Shown: piece after piece, positions 53,110-62,382 of the stretch
Layout: the number at the start of each line of letters is the position of its first letter
Position numbering within the stretch: position 1 is the first letter of the stretch
Assembly (NCBI GenBank): GCA_947470805.1
Contig: CANIVU010000011.1
Span: 1 to 64,000, forward strand
Source of the DNA: Acidobacteriota bacterium
Lineage (GTDB): Bacteria; Acidobacteriota; Terriglobia; Bryobacterales; Bryobacteraceae
Direction: 5' to 3'
DNA length: 64,000 bases
Made by a program: the position numbers and the translations under genes
Notes under the pieces: generated by a model
What the model was told of the DNA's origin: nothing
The model's database searches: none
What the model saw: only the letters and a program-made list of their open reading frames with translations

Positions 53110-54552
53110 TCAGGCCGAAAAGCCGCCGCTCATTTCGTATTGATGGGCAATTCGGAACATGAGATCTTCCGAAAAATGTTTGGTTAGAATCTGCATGCCG
53201 ACGGGCAGGCCTTCGGCCGTTGTGCCGCAAGGAACGTTCATGCAGGGGATACCGGCCAGACTGCCGGTGATGGTGTAGATATCGCTCAAATACATCTGCA
53301 GCGGGTCGTTCACCTTCTCGCCAAGCTTGAAGGCGGGGAAGGGGGACACCGGCGTGATGAGCGCGTCGACTTTCTCAAACGCCTGCGCAAAATCGCGCGT
53401 GATCAGCGAACGAACGCGTTGCGCTTTGATGTAATAGGCGTCGTAGTACCCGTGGCTCAGCACGTATGCGCCCAGCATGATACGCCGCTTGGCCTCCGCG
53501 CCGAAGCCTTCGCCGCGGGAGTTCTTGTACATGTCGATCAGCGTCTCGGCCTTGGCCGAACGCGTCGTGAACCGCACGCCGTCGAACCGCGAAAGATTGG
53601 CGCTCACCTCGGCCGTACAGATGATGTAGTAAGCCTCGATCGCGTATTCCGTATGGGGCAGGGAAACGTCGACGATCTCGCAACCCTGCTTCTTCAACAC
53701 CTCGATGCCGGCCTGGATGCGATCACCCGTCTCATTCGCCAACCCAGCGAAGTACTCTTTTGGAAGTCCGATTTTCAGGCCCTGCAACGGCTGCTGCATC
53801 GCCGCGGCGTAGTCCTGCACCTCATGCAACGCGCTTGTCGCATCGCGTGAATCGCGCCCGGCGATCGCCGTCAGCAACGTCGCCGAATCGGCCACTGTGC
53901 GTGAGAACGGTCCGATATGATCGAGCGATGACGCGAAGGCCACCAGCCCATACCGCGACACGCGCCCATACGTCGGCGTCACGCCCACGCAGCCGCAGAA
54001 CGAGGCAGGCTGACGGATCGACCCGCCCGTATCCGAACCCAGCGAAACCACCGCCGTGCCCTGCGCCACCACCGCCGCTGAACCACCGCTCGACCCGCCC
54101 GGCACACGGTCCAACGCCACCGGATTCCGTACCGGCCCGTAGGCGGAATTCTCGTTCGAAGACCCCATCGCGAACTCGTCGCAATTGGCTTTGCCGATCA
54201 TCACCCCGCCGGCCGCTTCCAGCCGCTCAATCGCTGTCGCGTCGTACGGCGGAATGTAATGTTCCAACAGCTTCGACCCGCAAGTGGTCCGCACGCCGCG
54301 CGTCGAGATGACATCCTTCACGCCCACCGGCACACCGGCCAGCACGCCCGGATCCTCGCCCGCGGCGAGCTTGGCATCGACGGCCCGCGCCGCCGCCAGC
54401 GCGCGCTCGTCGCTGAAGGTCAAATAGGCATTGGTCTTCGGGTTCTCAGCCTTGGCAAACGCGAGTGCTTCCTGCGCCAGTTCCACCGCGCTGAATGTCC
54501 GGTCCGTCAACCCTTTGCGAACCGAGGAAATTGTAAGAGACGGGATGTTCAT
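53110..54552 (-). CDS. gatA: Asp-tRNA(Asn)/Glu-tRNA(Gln) amidotransferase subunit A
   Basis: A 480-residue amidase-signature protein that releases ammonia for the transamidation of Glu-tRNA(Gln). The Ser-cisSer-Lys triad is visible: lysine in VGVKDVIST (about residue 75), the [31 protein letters not shown] block with both serines (about 150-175). [20 protein letters not shown] is the GatA signature. The ATG at 54552 is chosen; it follows the gatC stop by one base. An upstream TTG (54564) would overlap gatC. gatB was not found in the window, so it lies elsewhere in the genome. Confidence 0.95.
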   Translation of the reverse strand: MNIPSLTISSVRKGLTDRTFSAVELAQEALAFAKAENPKTNAYLTFSDERALAAARAVDAKLAAGEDPGVLAGVPVGVKDVISTRGVRTTCGSKLLEHYIPPYDATAIERLEAAGGVMIGKANCDEFAMGSSNENSAYGPVRNPVALDRVPGGSSGGSAAVVAQGTAVVSLGSDTGGSIRQPASFCGCVGVTPTYGRVSRYGLVAFASSLDHIGPFSRTVADSATLLTAIAGRDSRDATSALHEVQDYAAAMQQPLQGLKIGLPKEYFAGLANETGDRIQAGIEVLKKQGCEIVDVSLPHTEYAIEAYYIICTAEVSANLSRFDGVRFTTRSAKAETLIDMYKNSRGEGFGAEAKRRIMLGAYVLSHGYYDAYYIKAQRVRSLITRDFAQAFEKVDALITPVSPFPAFKLGEKVNDPLQMYLSDIYTITGSLAGIPCMNVPCGTTAEGLPVGMQILTKHFSEDLMFRIAHQYEMSGGFSA

Positions 54553-54553
54553 A

Positions 54554-54853
54554 CTAACGCTCAATCACTCGCGGCACTTTGTAATAGCCCTGGCCCGACA
54601 CCAGCGCATTCGCCAACGCCTCGGCGTTGGTCAAACACGGCCGCGGTTCGTCCTCGCGCAGCGTGGCGGTCTCTTCGGCCGCGAACAACACCTGCGCCAT
54701 CGGCTCCACGCCATCGGTGTTCAGCTCGTTGAGCTTGTCGATGTGCGTCAGAATATCGCTCAAATCGTGGGCGTATTGATGAATCTCGGCTTCAGTCAAA
54801 GTCAGATTCGCCAGGCCGGCCACATACCGTACCTGCTCTTCGGTTAGCTTCAC
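54554..54853 (-). CDS. gatC: Asp-tRNA(Asn)/Glu-tRNA(Gln) amidotransferase subunit C
   Basis: A 99-residue stabilising subunit of the GatCAB complex. It begins MKLTEEQVRYVAGLANLTLTEAEI and contains the family pattern ILTHIDKLNELNTDGVEPMAQV followed by LREDEPRPCLTNAEALANA. It overlaps the DUF721 gene by four bases upstream and is followed by gatA after one base, so dciA-gatC-gatA read as one transcript. Confidence 0.95.
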   Translation of the reverse strand: MKLTEEQVRYVAGLANLTLTEAEIHQYAHDLSDILTHIDKLNELNTDGVEPMAQVLFAAEETATLREDEPRPCLTNAEALANALVSGQGYYKVPRVIER

Positions 54854-55275
54854 GCGGAAATCCTCATGCGTTTGGCCTCCACGCGTTCACTCTCCGCGCG
54901 CGAGGCAAGATATAAATGCCGGAAAATCGGATCGGTAATGCCGTCGGCCCGGTCGTCGGCGCTGTCAAATGCCAGTGAGATCTTCGGAGCCCGCCGCGGT
55001 GTGCCGATGCGAAACTCCACCGACTCAATCAACCCCGGCCCGGCCATCCCCTGCAACTTCACCAGAATCTGGCTGGTCATGGTCGACAGCTGCTTCTGCC
55101 ACATGGCGTCTTCCACGTCCACCACCATCCGGCGCCCATACAGCTTCACCGGTCCGGTCCGCTGCGCCAGTCGCCTGCCCACCGCCACCGGCCACATGGC
55201 CTCGGCAAACTCCTCGGGCGCGAGTCTGGCGTTTTGCAACTTGATCTTCGATAGAAGTCTGGCGGCGCGTTGCAT
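54850..55275 (-). CDS. DciA-like DUF721 protein
   Basis: A 141-residue protein whose core (MWPVAVGRRLAQRTGPVKLYGRRMVVDVEDAMWQKQLSTMTSQILVKLQ) matches DUF721. Members include DciA, the ancestral loader of the replicative helicase in bacteria without DnaC/DnaI. The basic N-terminal part (ARLLSKIKLQN) is normal for the family. It lies 30 bases downstream of the RNase P RNA gene on the same strand and overlaps gatC by four bases. The role in replication is from the family, not shown here. Confidence 0.85.
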   Translation of the reverse strand: MQRAARLLSKIKLQNARLAPEEFAEAMWPVAVGRRLAQRTGPVKLYGRRMVVDVEDAMWQKQLSTMTSQILVKLQGMAGPGLIESVEFRIGTPRRAPKISLAFDSADDRADGITDPIFRHLYLASRAESERVEAKRMRISA

Positions 55276-55305
55276 GGCAGGGAAGTCGAATCCTCGATTT
55301 TAGCA

Positions 55306-55687
55306 CTGGCGGAACTGTAAGCCGGTTTCTGTGTCTTTCCGAAGAAAGATGGCAATCATTCCTCTGGGCGAGTCATTACTGACAAGCTCTAGCAACCTAC
55401 CCGGGTGTCGATCAGGACGAGCCGCCCCTCCACCCCTATTTGGTCTTGCTCCGCGTGGGGTTTGCCTTGCTGCCCGCATTACTGCTGACACGGTGCGCTC
55501 TTACCGCACCTTTTCACCCTTACCTCCAGGCCGAAACCCAGCGGCGGTATATTCTCTGTGGCACTTTCCGTGAAACCCGTTTTGAACGAGCCCCCCCGGC
55601 CGTTAGCCGGCACACTGCTCTACGGAGACCGGACTTTCCTCCAGCAAATCCCTTGCGAGACCCACCAGCGATTGCCCGTTCCGCCAG
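55306..55687 (-). ncRNA. rnpB: RNase P RNA (class A)
   Basis: This 382-base minus-strand RNA matches bacterial RNase P RNA, the catalytic part of the tRNA 5'-processing enzyme. Its ends pair perfectly (CTGGCGGAAC at the 5' end, 55678-55687, with GTTCCGCCAG at 55306-55315), forming stem P1. Core sequences are visible in order: GAGGAAAGTCCGG, AGCAGTGTGCCGGCTAACGGCCGG, ACAGAGAATATACCGCCG, GGTAAGGGTGAAAAGGTGCGGTAAGAGCGCACCG, the GGCAAACCCC tract, AGACCAAATAGGGG and the terminal ACAGAAACCGGCTTA. Several short open frames here are not genes. A possible -10 (TATTGT) lies just upstream on the minus strand. Confidence 0.95.
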
Positions 55688-55705
55688 TACAATATCCAGT
55701 ATCCC

Positions 55706-58138
55706 ATGCGTTGGCTCATTTGTATTCTCGCTCTGCCATTATTTGCGGCCGACCCTCTTCCCGAAGACCGCGGCGCCGCCGGCCTTTGGCGCTCCCTCCT
55801 CCAACTCCAAACCACCGCCCGCGTCCTCCACATCGCCGCCCACCCCGATGACGAAGACGGCCCCACCATCACCTGGCTCACCCGCGGCCGCGGTGCCGAA
55901 GTGACGATGCTCTCCCTCACCCGCGGCGAATCCGGCGCCAACCTCGTCACCGGCGATTTCTTCGACCGCCTCGGCGCCCTCCGCACCGTCGAGTTCCTCC
56001 GCGCCGCCCAATACTACGGCGCCAGCGTCATGTTCACCCGTGCCGTCGATTACGGCTACTCCAAAAACGTCGCCGAAACCTTCCGCCAATGGGACCGCGC
56101 CGCCGTGCTGAAAGACGTTGTCCGCGTCATCCGCATCACCAAACCGCACATCATCCTCTCTCGCTGGTCCGGTACGCCGCGCGACGGCCACGGTAACCAC
56201 GAAGCCGCCGGCATCCTGGCCCAGGAAGCCTTCACCCTCGCGGCCGATCCCAACTACATCACCGAGGATCTCCCCCCGTGGCGCACCGAAAAACTCTACA
56301 TCGGCAACCGCAACCCGCTCGACGAATCCACCGTGAAAGTGGAGCACGGAACCGTCGACCCGCTCCTCGGCCGCAGCTACTCCCAATTCGCCCGCGAAGG
56401 TCTGCGCTGGCAACGCAGCCAGGGCGCCGGCGCCGCCACCGCCCGTCCCGGCGCCAGCAGTTCCCTCTATCGCCGAATTGGCGCTACCGCCAAAGAAACC
56501 AGCTTCTTCGACAACCTCGATACCTCGCTCGCCAAATATCCCGACCTCGCCAAACACATCGACGCCGCCGTAAAATCCTTCCGCATCGACAATCTGCAAG
56601 CCTCCGCGCCCCACCTCGCCGCAGCGCTCAAAACCGCCAAATCGCTCAACGAAAAAGACCCCGTCATCGCCCGGAAAATCCGCCAGCTGAACACCGCCCT
56701 CGCCCTCGCCAACAAACTCCAAGTGGAAGCCCGTGTCGATCCCAAAGTTGCCATCACCGGCCCTTTCTCCGCCTTCCGCCCCGCCGAAACGTTCTCCGTC
56801 GCCACTCCCGGCCAAACGTTCAACGTCACCGTGAAACTCCACGGCGCCGAAGCGCAAAAAGTGGAGTTCCTCGGCGCCCTCGAAACGAAGCAACTCGAGC
56901 CCACCCGATTCCAAGTCACCGTCCCCGCCAACGCCCCCAAAACGCAAGCCCACTGGCGTCGCGACAACGTTCGCGAAACCGCCTACAAAATCGAAAACGC
57001 CCCCTTCCACCAGCCCAACGCCGCCGCGCCTCTACTAGCCCGTATCACTTACAAGGACGGCGAAATCGAAACGCCAGTCCTCGTCAGCCCGCTCGACACG
57101 CTCGGCGTCGAAAAGCTGAAACCGCTCGCCGTCGGCCCGCCGATCGCCATCAAATTCGCCACCGAAGCCGGCATCCTCCCGCTCTCCCAAAACACCTACG
57201 AACTGCAGACCACCGTAACGACAAACGTCGACGCCCGCGCCACCGGGACCGTCAAACTCACCCTCCCTCCCGGCTGGCGCAGCGAACCGGCCGAACACAA
57301 ATTCAGCTTCGAAAAGGAGCGTGAAGAAGCGGTCCTGAAGTTCCGCCTAACCGCACCCGCCGCCCGCTCCGCCGGCGAAGCGAAGATCGAAGCCATCGCC
57401 ACCTACAACGGCCAGAACTACACCGAGAGCTACGACGAAATCTCGCAGCCCGGCTACGATTCGGTCTATCTCTCCACGCCCGCCCGCCACGCCGTCCGCT
57501 CCATCGACGTCAAGGTGAAGCCCGGTCTCAAAGTCGGCTACGTCACCGGCACCGGCGACGATGTCCCCGAAGGCCTGCGCCAATTGGGCGTCCCCACGGA
57601 TTTGCTCGACACCGCCAAACTCGCCTCCGCCAATCTCAACCAGTTCACGACGATCATCCTCGGCATCCGCGCCTACGCCGTCCGCGCCGACGTGCGCACC
57701 TACAATCAGCGCCTGCTCGATTTCGTCGCCAACGGCGGCACCCTCATCGTCCAATACAACACCCCCGAGTTCGACAGAAACTACGGGCCATTCCCGTACT
57801 CCATGGGCCGCAACCCCGAAGAGGTCAGCGAAGAAGATTCCCCCGTAGCCATCCTCGAACCGCAGGACGCCGTCTTCAACGCCCCCAACAAAATCACCGC
57901 CACAGATTTCGAAAGCTGGGTGGAACAACGCGGCTCTAAATTCCTAATCACCTGGGACCCGCGCTACAAAGCAGTCCTCGAAACCCACGACACCGGCCAA
58001 CCCCCACAAAAAGGCGGCTGGCTCGTCGCCCGCCACGGCAAGGGGCTCTATATCTACTGTGCGTACGCATGGTACCGGCAACTCCCATACGCCGTCCCCG
58101 GTGGCGTCCGGTTATTCGCGAATCTCATCAGTCAGTAA
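55706..58138 (+). CDS. Secreted composite PIG-L deacetylase-like protein
   Basis: An 810-residue exported protein (signal MRWLICILALPLFAAD). Residues ~30-300 are a PIG-L/LmbE-type zinc deacetylase: LHIAAHPDDEDGPTITWL carries the AHPDD motif, and TPRDGHGNHEAAGILAQEAF gives the second metal histidine. The middle (~480-590) resembles NEW3/NPCBM-associated Ig-like domains (LPPGWRSEPAEHKFSFEKERE). The C-terminal ~200 residues (LKVGYVTGTGDDVPEGLRQLGVPTDLL, NQRLLDFVANGGTLIVQYNTPEFDR) resemble a glutamine-amidotransferase/ThuA-like fold. It removes acetyl groups from an N-acetyl sugar-like substrate, probably a polysaccharide fragment. Its start is 18 bases from the 5' end of rnpB. Confidence 0.87.
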   Translation: MRWLICILALPLFAADPLPEDRGAAGLWRSLLQLQTTARVLHIAAHPDDEDGPTITWLTRGRGAEVTMLSLTRGESGANLVTGDFFDRLGALRTVEFLRAAQYYGASVMFTRAVDYGYSKNVAETFRQWDRAAVLKDVVRVIRITKPHIILSRWSGTPRDGHGNHEAAGILAQEAFTLAADPNYITEDLPPWRTEKLYIGNRNPLDESTVKVEHGTVDPLLGRSYSQFAREGLRWQRSQGAGAATARPGASSSLYRRIGATAKETSFFDNLDTSLAKYPDLAKHIDAAVKSFRIDNLQASAPHLAAALKTAKSLNEKDPVIARKIRQLNTALALANKLQVEARVDPKVAITGPFSAFRPAETFSVATPGQTFNVTVKLHGAEAQKVEFLGALETKQLEPTRFQVTVPANAPKTQAHWRRDNVRETAYKIENAPFHQPNAAAPLLARITYKDGEIETPVLVSPLDTLGVEKLKPLAVGPPIAIKFATEAGILPLSQNTYELQTTVTTNVDARATGTVKLTLPPGWRSEPAEHKFSFEKEREEAVLKFRLTAPAARSAGEAKIEAIATYNGQNYTESYDEISQPGYDSVYLSTPARHAVRSIDVKVKPGLKVGYVTGTGDDVPEGLRQLGVPTDLLDTAKLASANLNQFTTIILGIRAYAVRADVRTYNQRLLDFVANGGTLIVQYNTPEFDRNYGPFPYSMGRNPEEVSEEDSPVAILEPQDAVFNAPNKITATDFESWVEQRGSKFLITWDPRYKAVLETHDTGQPPQKGGWLVARHGKGLYIYCAYAWYRQLPYAVPGGVRLFANLISQ

Positions 58139-58619
58139 CGCGACGCGCCGTTCCTAACTCTTTCATCAACCGTTCCGCAATCCGCTCCGGTAACTCCTGC
58201 CGTTGGCCATGCGAACTTCCCGATGACCCGAAGTAAGCGGCGGTGGCCTGAATCGTCTTGCGCCAGATCACCCTCCCGCTCTTGGTTTCCGTCATCGTGA
58301 ATTCGAACCGCGCGCTGGCGCGGCCCGCACCCAGCCCAACCACGGCCCGCACCGCCGCATTGCCCGGTTTGAACTTGACTAGCCGGGCGTCAATCTCCAC
58401 CCCGTCGAACCCCGCTGTCCTCTCCGTCAAAACCGAATCAAACTGCCCCTTCCCCCGCCGGTGTTCTCTCAGAAACGCAACAACGGTAGTCCGCATGGCA
58501 TCCAGAAACCCCGGCGTAACCTGCACCTCGGCCGTAAACGGCGCCACCACCGCCTCCCGCCGCTGCGCCACTTGCCCGCTCACTGCGACGGCCAACAAGG
58601 CCAATAGAATCATCCGCAT
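58128..58619 (-). CDS. DUF4410-like exported protein
   Basis: A 163-residue protein. The start at 58619 (MRMILLALLAVAVSGQVA) is chosen for its signal peptide; the frame is open far upstream only as antisense of the ATP-grasp gene. The body matches the DUF4410 pattern: VAPFTAEVQVTPGFLDAM, FDSVLTERTAGFDGVEIDARLVKFKPGNAAVRAVVGLGAGRASARFEFTMTETKSGRVIW. The glycine-rich VVGLGAGRA segment is typical. The 3' end overlaps the convergent deacetylase by 11 bases. DUF4410 proteins are often lipoproteins of unknown role. Confidence 0.8.
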   Translation of the reverse strand: MRMILLALLAVAVSGQVAQRREAVVAPFTAEVQVTPGFLDAMRTTVVAFLREHRRGKGQFDSVLTERTAGFDGVEIDARLVKFKPGNAAVRAVVGLGAGRASARFEFTMTETKSGRVIWRKTIQATAAYFGSSGSSHGQRQELPERIAERLMKELGTARRVTD

Positions 58620-58709
58620 TCTTGCAACGTACCATCCTCCAATAGCCCCCATCAATATCTTCAATTTGACACTTTGCCACCCCCGTCGATACCGTAGGTC
58701 TTTCCCCCA

Positions 58710-60155
58710 ATGGCGTTCCCGGCCCCTTTCCAAAACTACGCGCTCGGCGATGCCTACGACGAAATGTTCGCCGCCCCCGCAGCCCCGCGCGAACAGTTCC
58801 AGGCCCTCTACGACCGCTTGCAGGAACTCCCCCTCGCCGAACTCCGTCGACGCAAACACACCGCCGATCAGGCCTTCCTCAATCAGGGCATCACCTTCAC
58901 CCTCTCCGGTCGAGACGAAGGGATGGAGCGCATCATCCCCCACGATCTGCTCCCCCGCATCATCACCGGCGCCGAATGGGCCGTCATCGAAACCGGCCTC
59001 ACCCAGCGCATCCAGGCGCTCAACGAATTCCTCCGCGACATCTACACCGACGGCCACATCCTCAACGACAAAGTCGTCCCCCGCGACATCATCTTCAGTT
59101 GCAAACATTTCCGCCGCGAAATGCGCGGTGTCCAGGTCCCCAAGGATATCTACGTCACCGTCGTCGGCACCGATCTCATCCGCACCCCCGCCGGCGAATT
59201 CGTGGTCCTCGAAGACAACCTCCGCGTTCCCAGCGGCGTCAGCTACATGCTCACCAGCCGCCAGGTTATGAAGCGCGCCTTCCCCGAACTCTTCCAAACC
59301 TGCGACGTCCGCCCCATCGATCACTACGGCCAGGCCCTGCTGGCCACCCTTCGCGAACAGGCACCGGATAATCGTTCCGATCCCACCGTCGTCCTCCTCT
59401 CCCCCGGCGTCTACAATTCGGCCTATTTCGAACACTCCTATCTCGCCCGCCAAATGGGCGTCCAACTCGTCGAAGGCCGCGATCTCGTCGTTCACGACAA
59501 CATCGTCCACATGCGCACCACCGGCGGCCTCCGCCGCGTCGACGTCATCTACCGCCGCATCGACGACGACTTCATCGACCCTCTCTCCTTCCGCCCCGAT
59601 TCCATCCTCGGCGTGCCCGGCCTCTTCAACGCCTACCGCACCGGCAACGTCACCCTCGCCAACGCCATCGGCAGCGGCGTCGCCGACGACAAGGCCCTCT
59701 ACGCCTACGTCCCGCAAATCATCCGCTACTACACCGGCCGCGACCCCATTCTCAACCAGGTCGAAACCTTTCTCTGCTCCAAGCCCAAACAACTCCAGCA
59801 CGTCATGGAAAACATCGGCAGCCTGGTCGTCAAAGCGGTGGGCGAATCTGGCGGCTACGGCATGTTGATCGGGCCCCACTCGAGCAAAGCGGAGCGCGAA
59901 GACTTCCTTGCCCGCATCCAGGCCGAACCGCGCAACTACATCGCCCAACCCACCATCAGCATTTCAACCGCGCCCTGCTTCATCGGCGGTAGCGGCGTCG
60001 AACCGCGCCACGTCGACCTCCGCCCCTACATTTTGCACGGCGAAAAAACTACCATCGTCCCTGGCGGCCTCACCCGCGTCGCCCTTCGCAAAGGCTCGCT
60101 CGTCGTCAACTCCTCCCAAGGCGGCGGCAGCAAGGACACCTGGGTCCTGAACTAG
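58710..60155 (+). CDS. Circularly permuted ATP-grasp protein
   Basis: A 481-residue member of the CP_ATPgrasp family, predicted to form a peptide or amide bond with ATP. Typical segments are [91 protein letters not shown] and [27 protein letters not shown]. It forms a three-gene set with the alpha-E and transglutaminase-like genes downstream; this set is conserved across bacteria and is thought to make or modify a peptide-like compound. It begins about 90 bases after the divergent DUF4410 start. Confidence 0.93.
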   Translation: MAFPAPFQNYALGDAYDEMFAAPAAPREQFQALYDRLQELPLAELRRRKHTADQAFLNQGITFTLSGRDEGMERIIPHDLLPRIITGAEWAVIETGLTQRIQALNEFLRDIYTDGHILNDKVVPRDIIFSCKHFRREMRGVQVPKDIYVTVVGTDLIRTPAGEFVVLEDNLRVPSGVSYMLTSRQVMKRAFPELFQTCDVRPIDHYGQALLATLREQAPDNRSDPTVVLLSPGVYNSAYFEHSYLARQMGVQLVEGRDLVVHDNIVHMRTTGGLRRVDVIYRRIDDDFIDPLSFRPDSILGVPGLFNAYRTGNVTLANAIGSGVADDKALYAYVPQIIRYYTGRDPILNQVETFLCSKPKQLQHVMENIGSLVVKAVGESGGYGMLIGPHSSKAEREDFLARIQAEPRNYIAQPTISISTAPCFIGGSGVEPRHVDLRPYILHGEKTTIVPGGLTRVALRKGSLVVNSSQGGGSKDTWVLN

Positions 60156-60170
60156 GAATCGGAATCAACC

Positions 60171-61118
60171 ATGGACATGCTCTCCCGCGTTGCCGACAGT
60201 TTGTATTGGATGAGCCGCTATCTGGAGCGTGCCGAACACATCGCCCGCGTCCTCGAAGTCTATCTCTCCGAACAACTCGAAGAGTATACCGGCGACGACA
60301 ACAATCGCTGGCGCACCGTCGTCGAAAGCATTGGCCTCCAGGCGCCCGACGATCTGGTGGAAGAAGACGTCGGCCACTGGATGGCCTTCGATCTCTCGAA
60401 TCAGTCCTCCATCGTCGCCTGCATCATGAGTGCTCGCGACAACGCCCGCCAGGTCCGCGAACAAATCAGCTCGGAAATGTGGGAACATCTCAATCGCCTC
60501 TTCCACCGCGTCCGCGCCGCCAGCACAACCGAAGATTGGTCGGCCGATCAGCACGAATTCCTCACCGAAGTGAAGGAAGGCGCGCACCTCTTCCAAGGCA
60601 TCACCGATTCCACCATGAACCACGGCGAAGGCTGGCATTTCATTCAATTAGGCCGCTTCATGGAGCGAGCCGTCTCCGTCTCCGAACTGATTAAGGTACA
60701 CTTTCGCGAACACATTCCCGCCGACGACGAAGAGCATCACGAAGGCGGCGATCTCCTCAAATCCTGCACCGCCTTCGAAGCCTATTGCAAGGTGTACACG
60801 GCGGATTTCAAACCCCTCCGCATCTCCGAATTCCTGCTGCTCAATCGGGAGTTCCCCCACTCCATCTGCTTCGCCATCGATCAGGTGGAGGTCTCTCTCA
60901 AGGCGCTCCCGCAATCGGCCGACCGCCGCGTCGGAGACCGCGCCCTTCGCCTCGTCGGCAAACTGAAGGCCATGCTGTCCTTCAGCCAAATCGACGAAAT
61001 CATGGCCATCGGCCTCCCCGTGTTTCTGGCGGAAATCGACCGCCAGTGCAATCAAATTCACATTGCACTCCACCAGATCTACATCGAGTACCCCGTAGAA
61101 ACAGCCATTCAATTCTGA
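60171..61118 (+). CDS. Alpha-E domain protein
   Basis: A 315-residue all-helical protein of the alpha-E (DUF403) family. It starts MLSRVADSLYWMSRYLERAEHIARVLEVYL, the diagnostic N-terminus. Later segments MNHGEGWHFIQLGRFMERAVSVSELI and ALPQSADRRVGDRALRLVGKLKAML agree. It follows the ATP-grasp gene by 15 bases; its TGA overlaps the transglutaminase ATG (TGATG). The protein is assumed to act with the ATP-grasp partner; no catalytic residues are known for the family. Confidence 0.93.
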   Translation: MDMLSRVADSLYWMSRYLERAEHIARVLEVYLSEQLEEYTGDDNNRWRTVVESIGLQAPDDLVEEDVGHWMAFDLSNQSSIVACIMSARDNARQVREQISSEMWEHLNRLFHRVRAASTTEDWSADQHEFLTEVKEGAHLFQGITDSTMNHGEGWHFIQLGRFMERAVSVSELIKVHFREHIPADDEEHHEGGDLLKSCTAFEAYCKVYTADFKPLRISEFLLLNREFPHSICFAIDQVEVSLKALPQSADRRVGDRALRLVGKLKAMLSFSQIDEIMAIGLPVFLAEIDRQCNQIHIALHQIYIEYPVETAIQF

Positions 61119-62083
61119 TGTTCTTTTCCATCCGTCACGTCACCCGGTTCCAATACAGCGCGCCCGTCAGCGAAAGCAATATGGAGGTGCGCATGCGCCC
61201 CCGTAGCGACGGCAACCAGCGTTGCATCAGGTTCGATCTGCAGGTTAACCCGCGCTCGAAACCCAATAGTTATAAGGATCACAACGCCAATACCGTGCAT
61301 TACTTCGACGTGCCGGCCCAGCACGCCAAGCTCACACTTGTGGCGTCCTCGGTCACCGAAGTCGACGAACCAGAGGTGTTGCCCGCCGCGCTCCCCATGT
61401 CCGCCTGGGACGAAGTGGATGAAGTGAACGAAGGCGCCGAACACTGGGAAATGCAGAACCCCAGCCTCTTCGCCAAGCCCACGCCGCTCCTGCTCGCGCT
61501 GGCAAAGGAGCTGAACGTCGACCGTCGCGAAGACCCGCTCACCATCCTCCGCCAACTCAATGGAGATCTTTTCAAAGCCATCGAGTACAGTCAAAAAGCC
61601 ACCCGCGTCGATTCGCCCATCGATGACGCCATCCGCTCCCGCAAAGGCGTATGTCAGGACTACTCGCACGTCATGATCGCCCTCGTGCGCAACCTCGGCA
61701 TCCCGTGCCGGTACGTCAGCGGCTATCTCTATCCCAAAACAAAACTCGAAGAGCGCAGCGCCCTCGGCGCCACCCACGCCTGGCTGGAGGCCTATCTCCA
61801 CAACCACGGCTGGATCGGCTTCGACCCGACGAACAACGAGCTCTGCGGCGTCCGTCACATCCGCACCGCCGTCGGCACAGATTACGCCGACGTCCCTCCC
61901 ACCCGCGGCGTCTTCAAAGGCCGCGCCTCCAGCCAGTTAAGCGTTGCAGTGCGCATCCACCCCACCGATTCTCCGACCGATGAAGAAGACGATTTCATCT
62001 CCGTCGCCGCCGCGACCAACGATATTCAGGAAGTCGAAATCCCCACCTGGGACGCGCTCCAACAGCAGCAACAGCAGCAGTAG
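61118..62083 (+). CDS. Transglutaminase-like cysteine protease
   Basis: A 321-residue protein. The start at 61118 is the ATG of TGATG with the alpha-E gene, giving MFFSIRHVTRFQYSAPVSESNMEVRMRP, a bacterial transglutaminase N-domain. The catalytic cysteine lies in SRKGVCQDYSHVMIALVRNLG (near residue 175), the histidine in GATHAWLEAYL and the aspartate in WIGFDPTNN. Such domains act as proteases or amidases. The C-terminus ends in seven glutamines (CAACAGCAGCAACAGCAGCAG codons), unusual for the family and a replication-slippage-prone tract. Confidence 0.93.
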   Translation: MFFSIRHVTRFQYSAPVSESNMEVRMRPRSDGNQRCIRFDLQVNPRSKPNSYKDHNANTVHYFDVPAQHAKLTLVASSVTEVDEPEVLPAALPMSAWDEVDEVNEGAEHWEMQNPSLFAKPTPLLLALAKELNVDRREDPLTILRQLNGDLFKAIEYSQKATRVDSPIDDAIRSRKGVCQDYSHVMIALVRNLGIPCRYVSGYLYPKTKLEERSALGATHAWLEAYLHNHGWIGFDPTNNELCGVRHIRTAVGTDYADVPPTRGVFKGRASSQLSVAVRIHPTDSPTDEEDDFISVAAATNDIQEVEIPTWDALQQQQQQQ

Positions 62084-62148
62084 TCGTTCCGCCTGGCGGC
62101 GTCTGGAGTTTAGCATCTGCTTGACTGGCAGCGCGCGCAACGGGAAAC

Positions 62149-62382
62149 GCCCAACTGATCGGTAATATCACCCGTTGGTATGGGCTGGTAATCCGAAATG
62201 ATTTCGCAACCTTCATCGAATTGAGAACCATGTTTCCGTCAGTCGATTTGGTTGGCGAGCGATTCGTGTTCAACTTAGGTTCGTATCGGCTTATCTGTGG
62301 CGTGTCCCTCATTCGACGGAGCTTTTATTTCAAGGCACCACTAACTCAGGCAGAATAAGATAGGGGAGGTTGGAAGCTATGA
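62149..62382 (+). pseudogene. Decayed HigB-type toxin (RelE-like) gene
   Basis: Frame 62149-62382 reads a degraded HigB toxin: WYGLVIRNDFATFIELRTMFPSVDLVGERFVFNLG then SYRLI, and at the end LTQAE-stop-DRGGWKL-stop. Intact HigB proteins end in a stretch like LTHAEYDxGGW; here the tyrosine is replaced by TAA at 62356-62358. The reading frame resumes after it and ends with TGA at 62380-62382, overlapping the antitoxin ATG (ATGA) as in functional higBA pairs. The N-terminal third is not recognisable. The toxin is therefore probably inactive. Confidence 0.75.

Noticed and set aside
55331-55573. Several short open frames between dciA and the deacetylase
   Set aside because: They lie within the RNase P RNA gene, whose conserved core explains the sequence.
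58128-59948. 606-residue minus-strand open frame
   Set aside because: Only its last 163 residues (from 58619) look like a protein with signal peptide and DUF4410 pattern. The rest is antisense to the ATP-grasp gene and has the composition expected for a complement frame.
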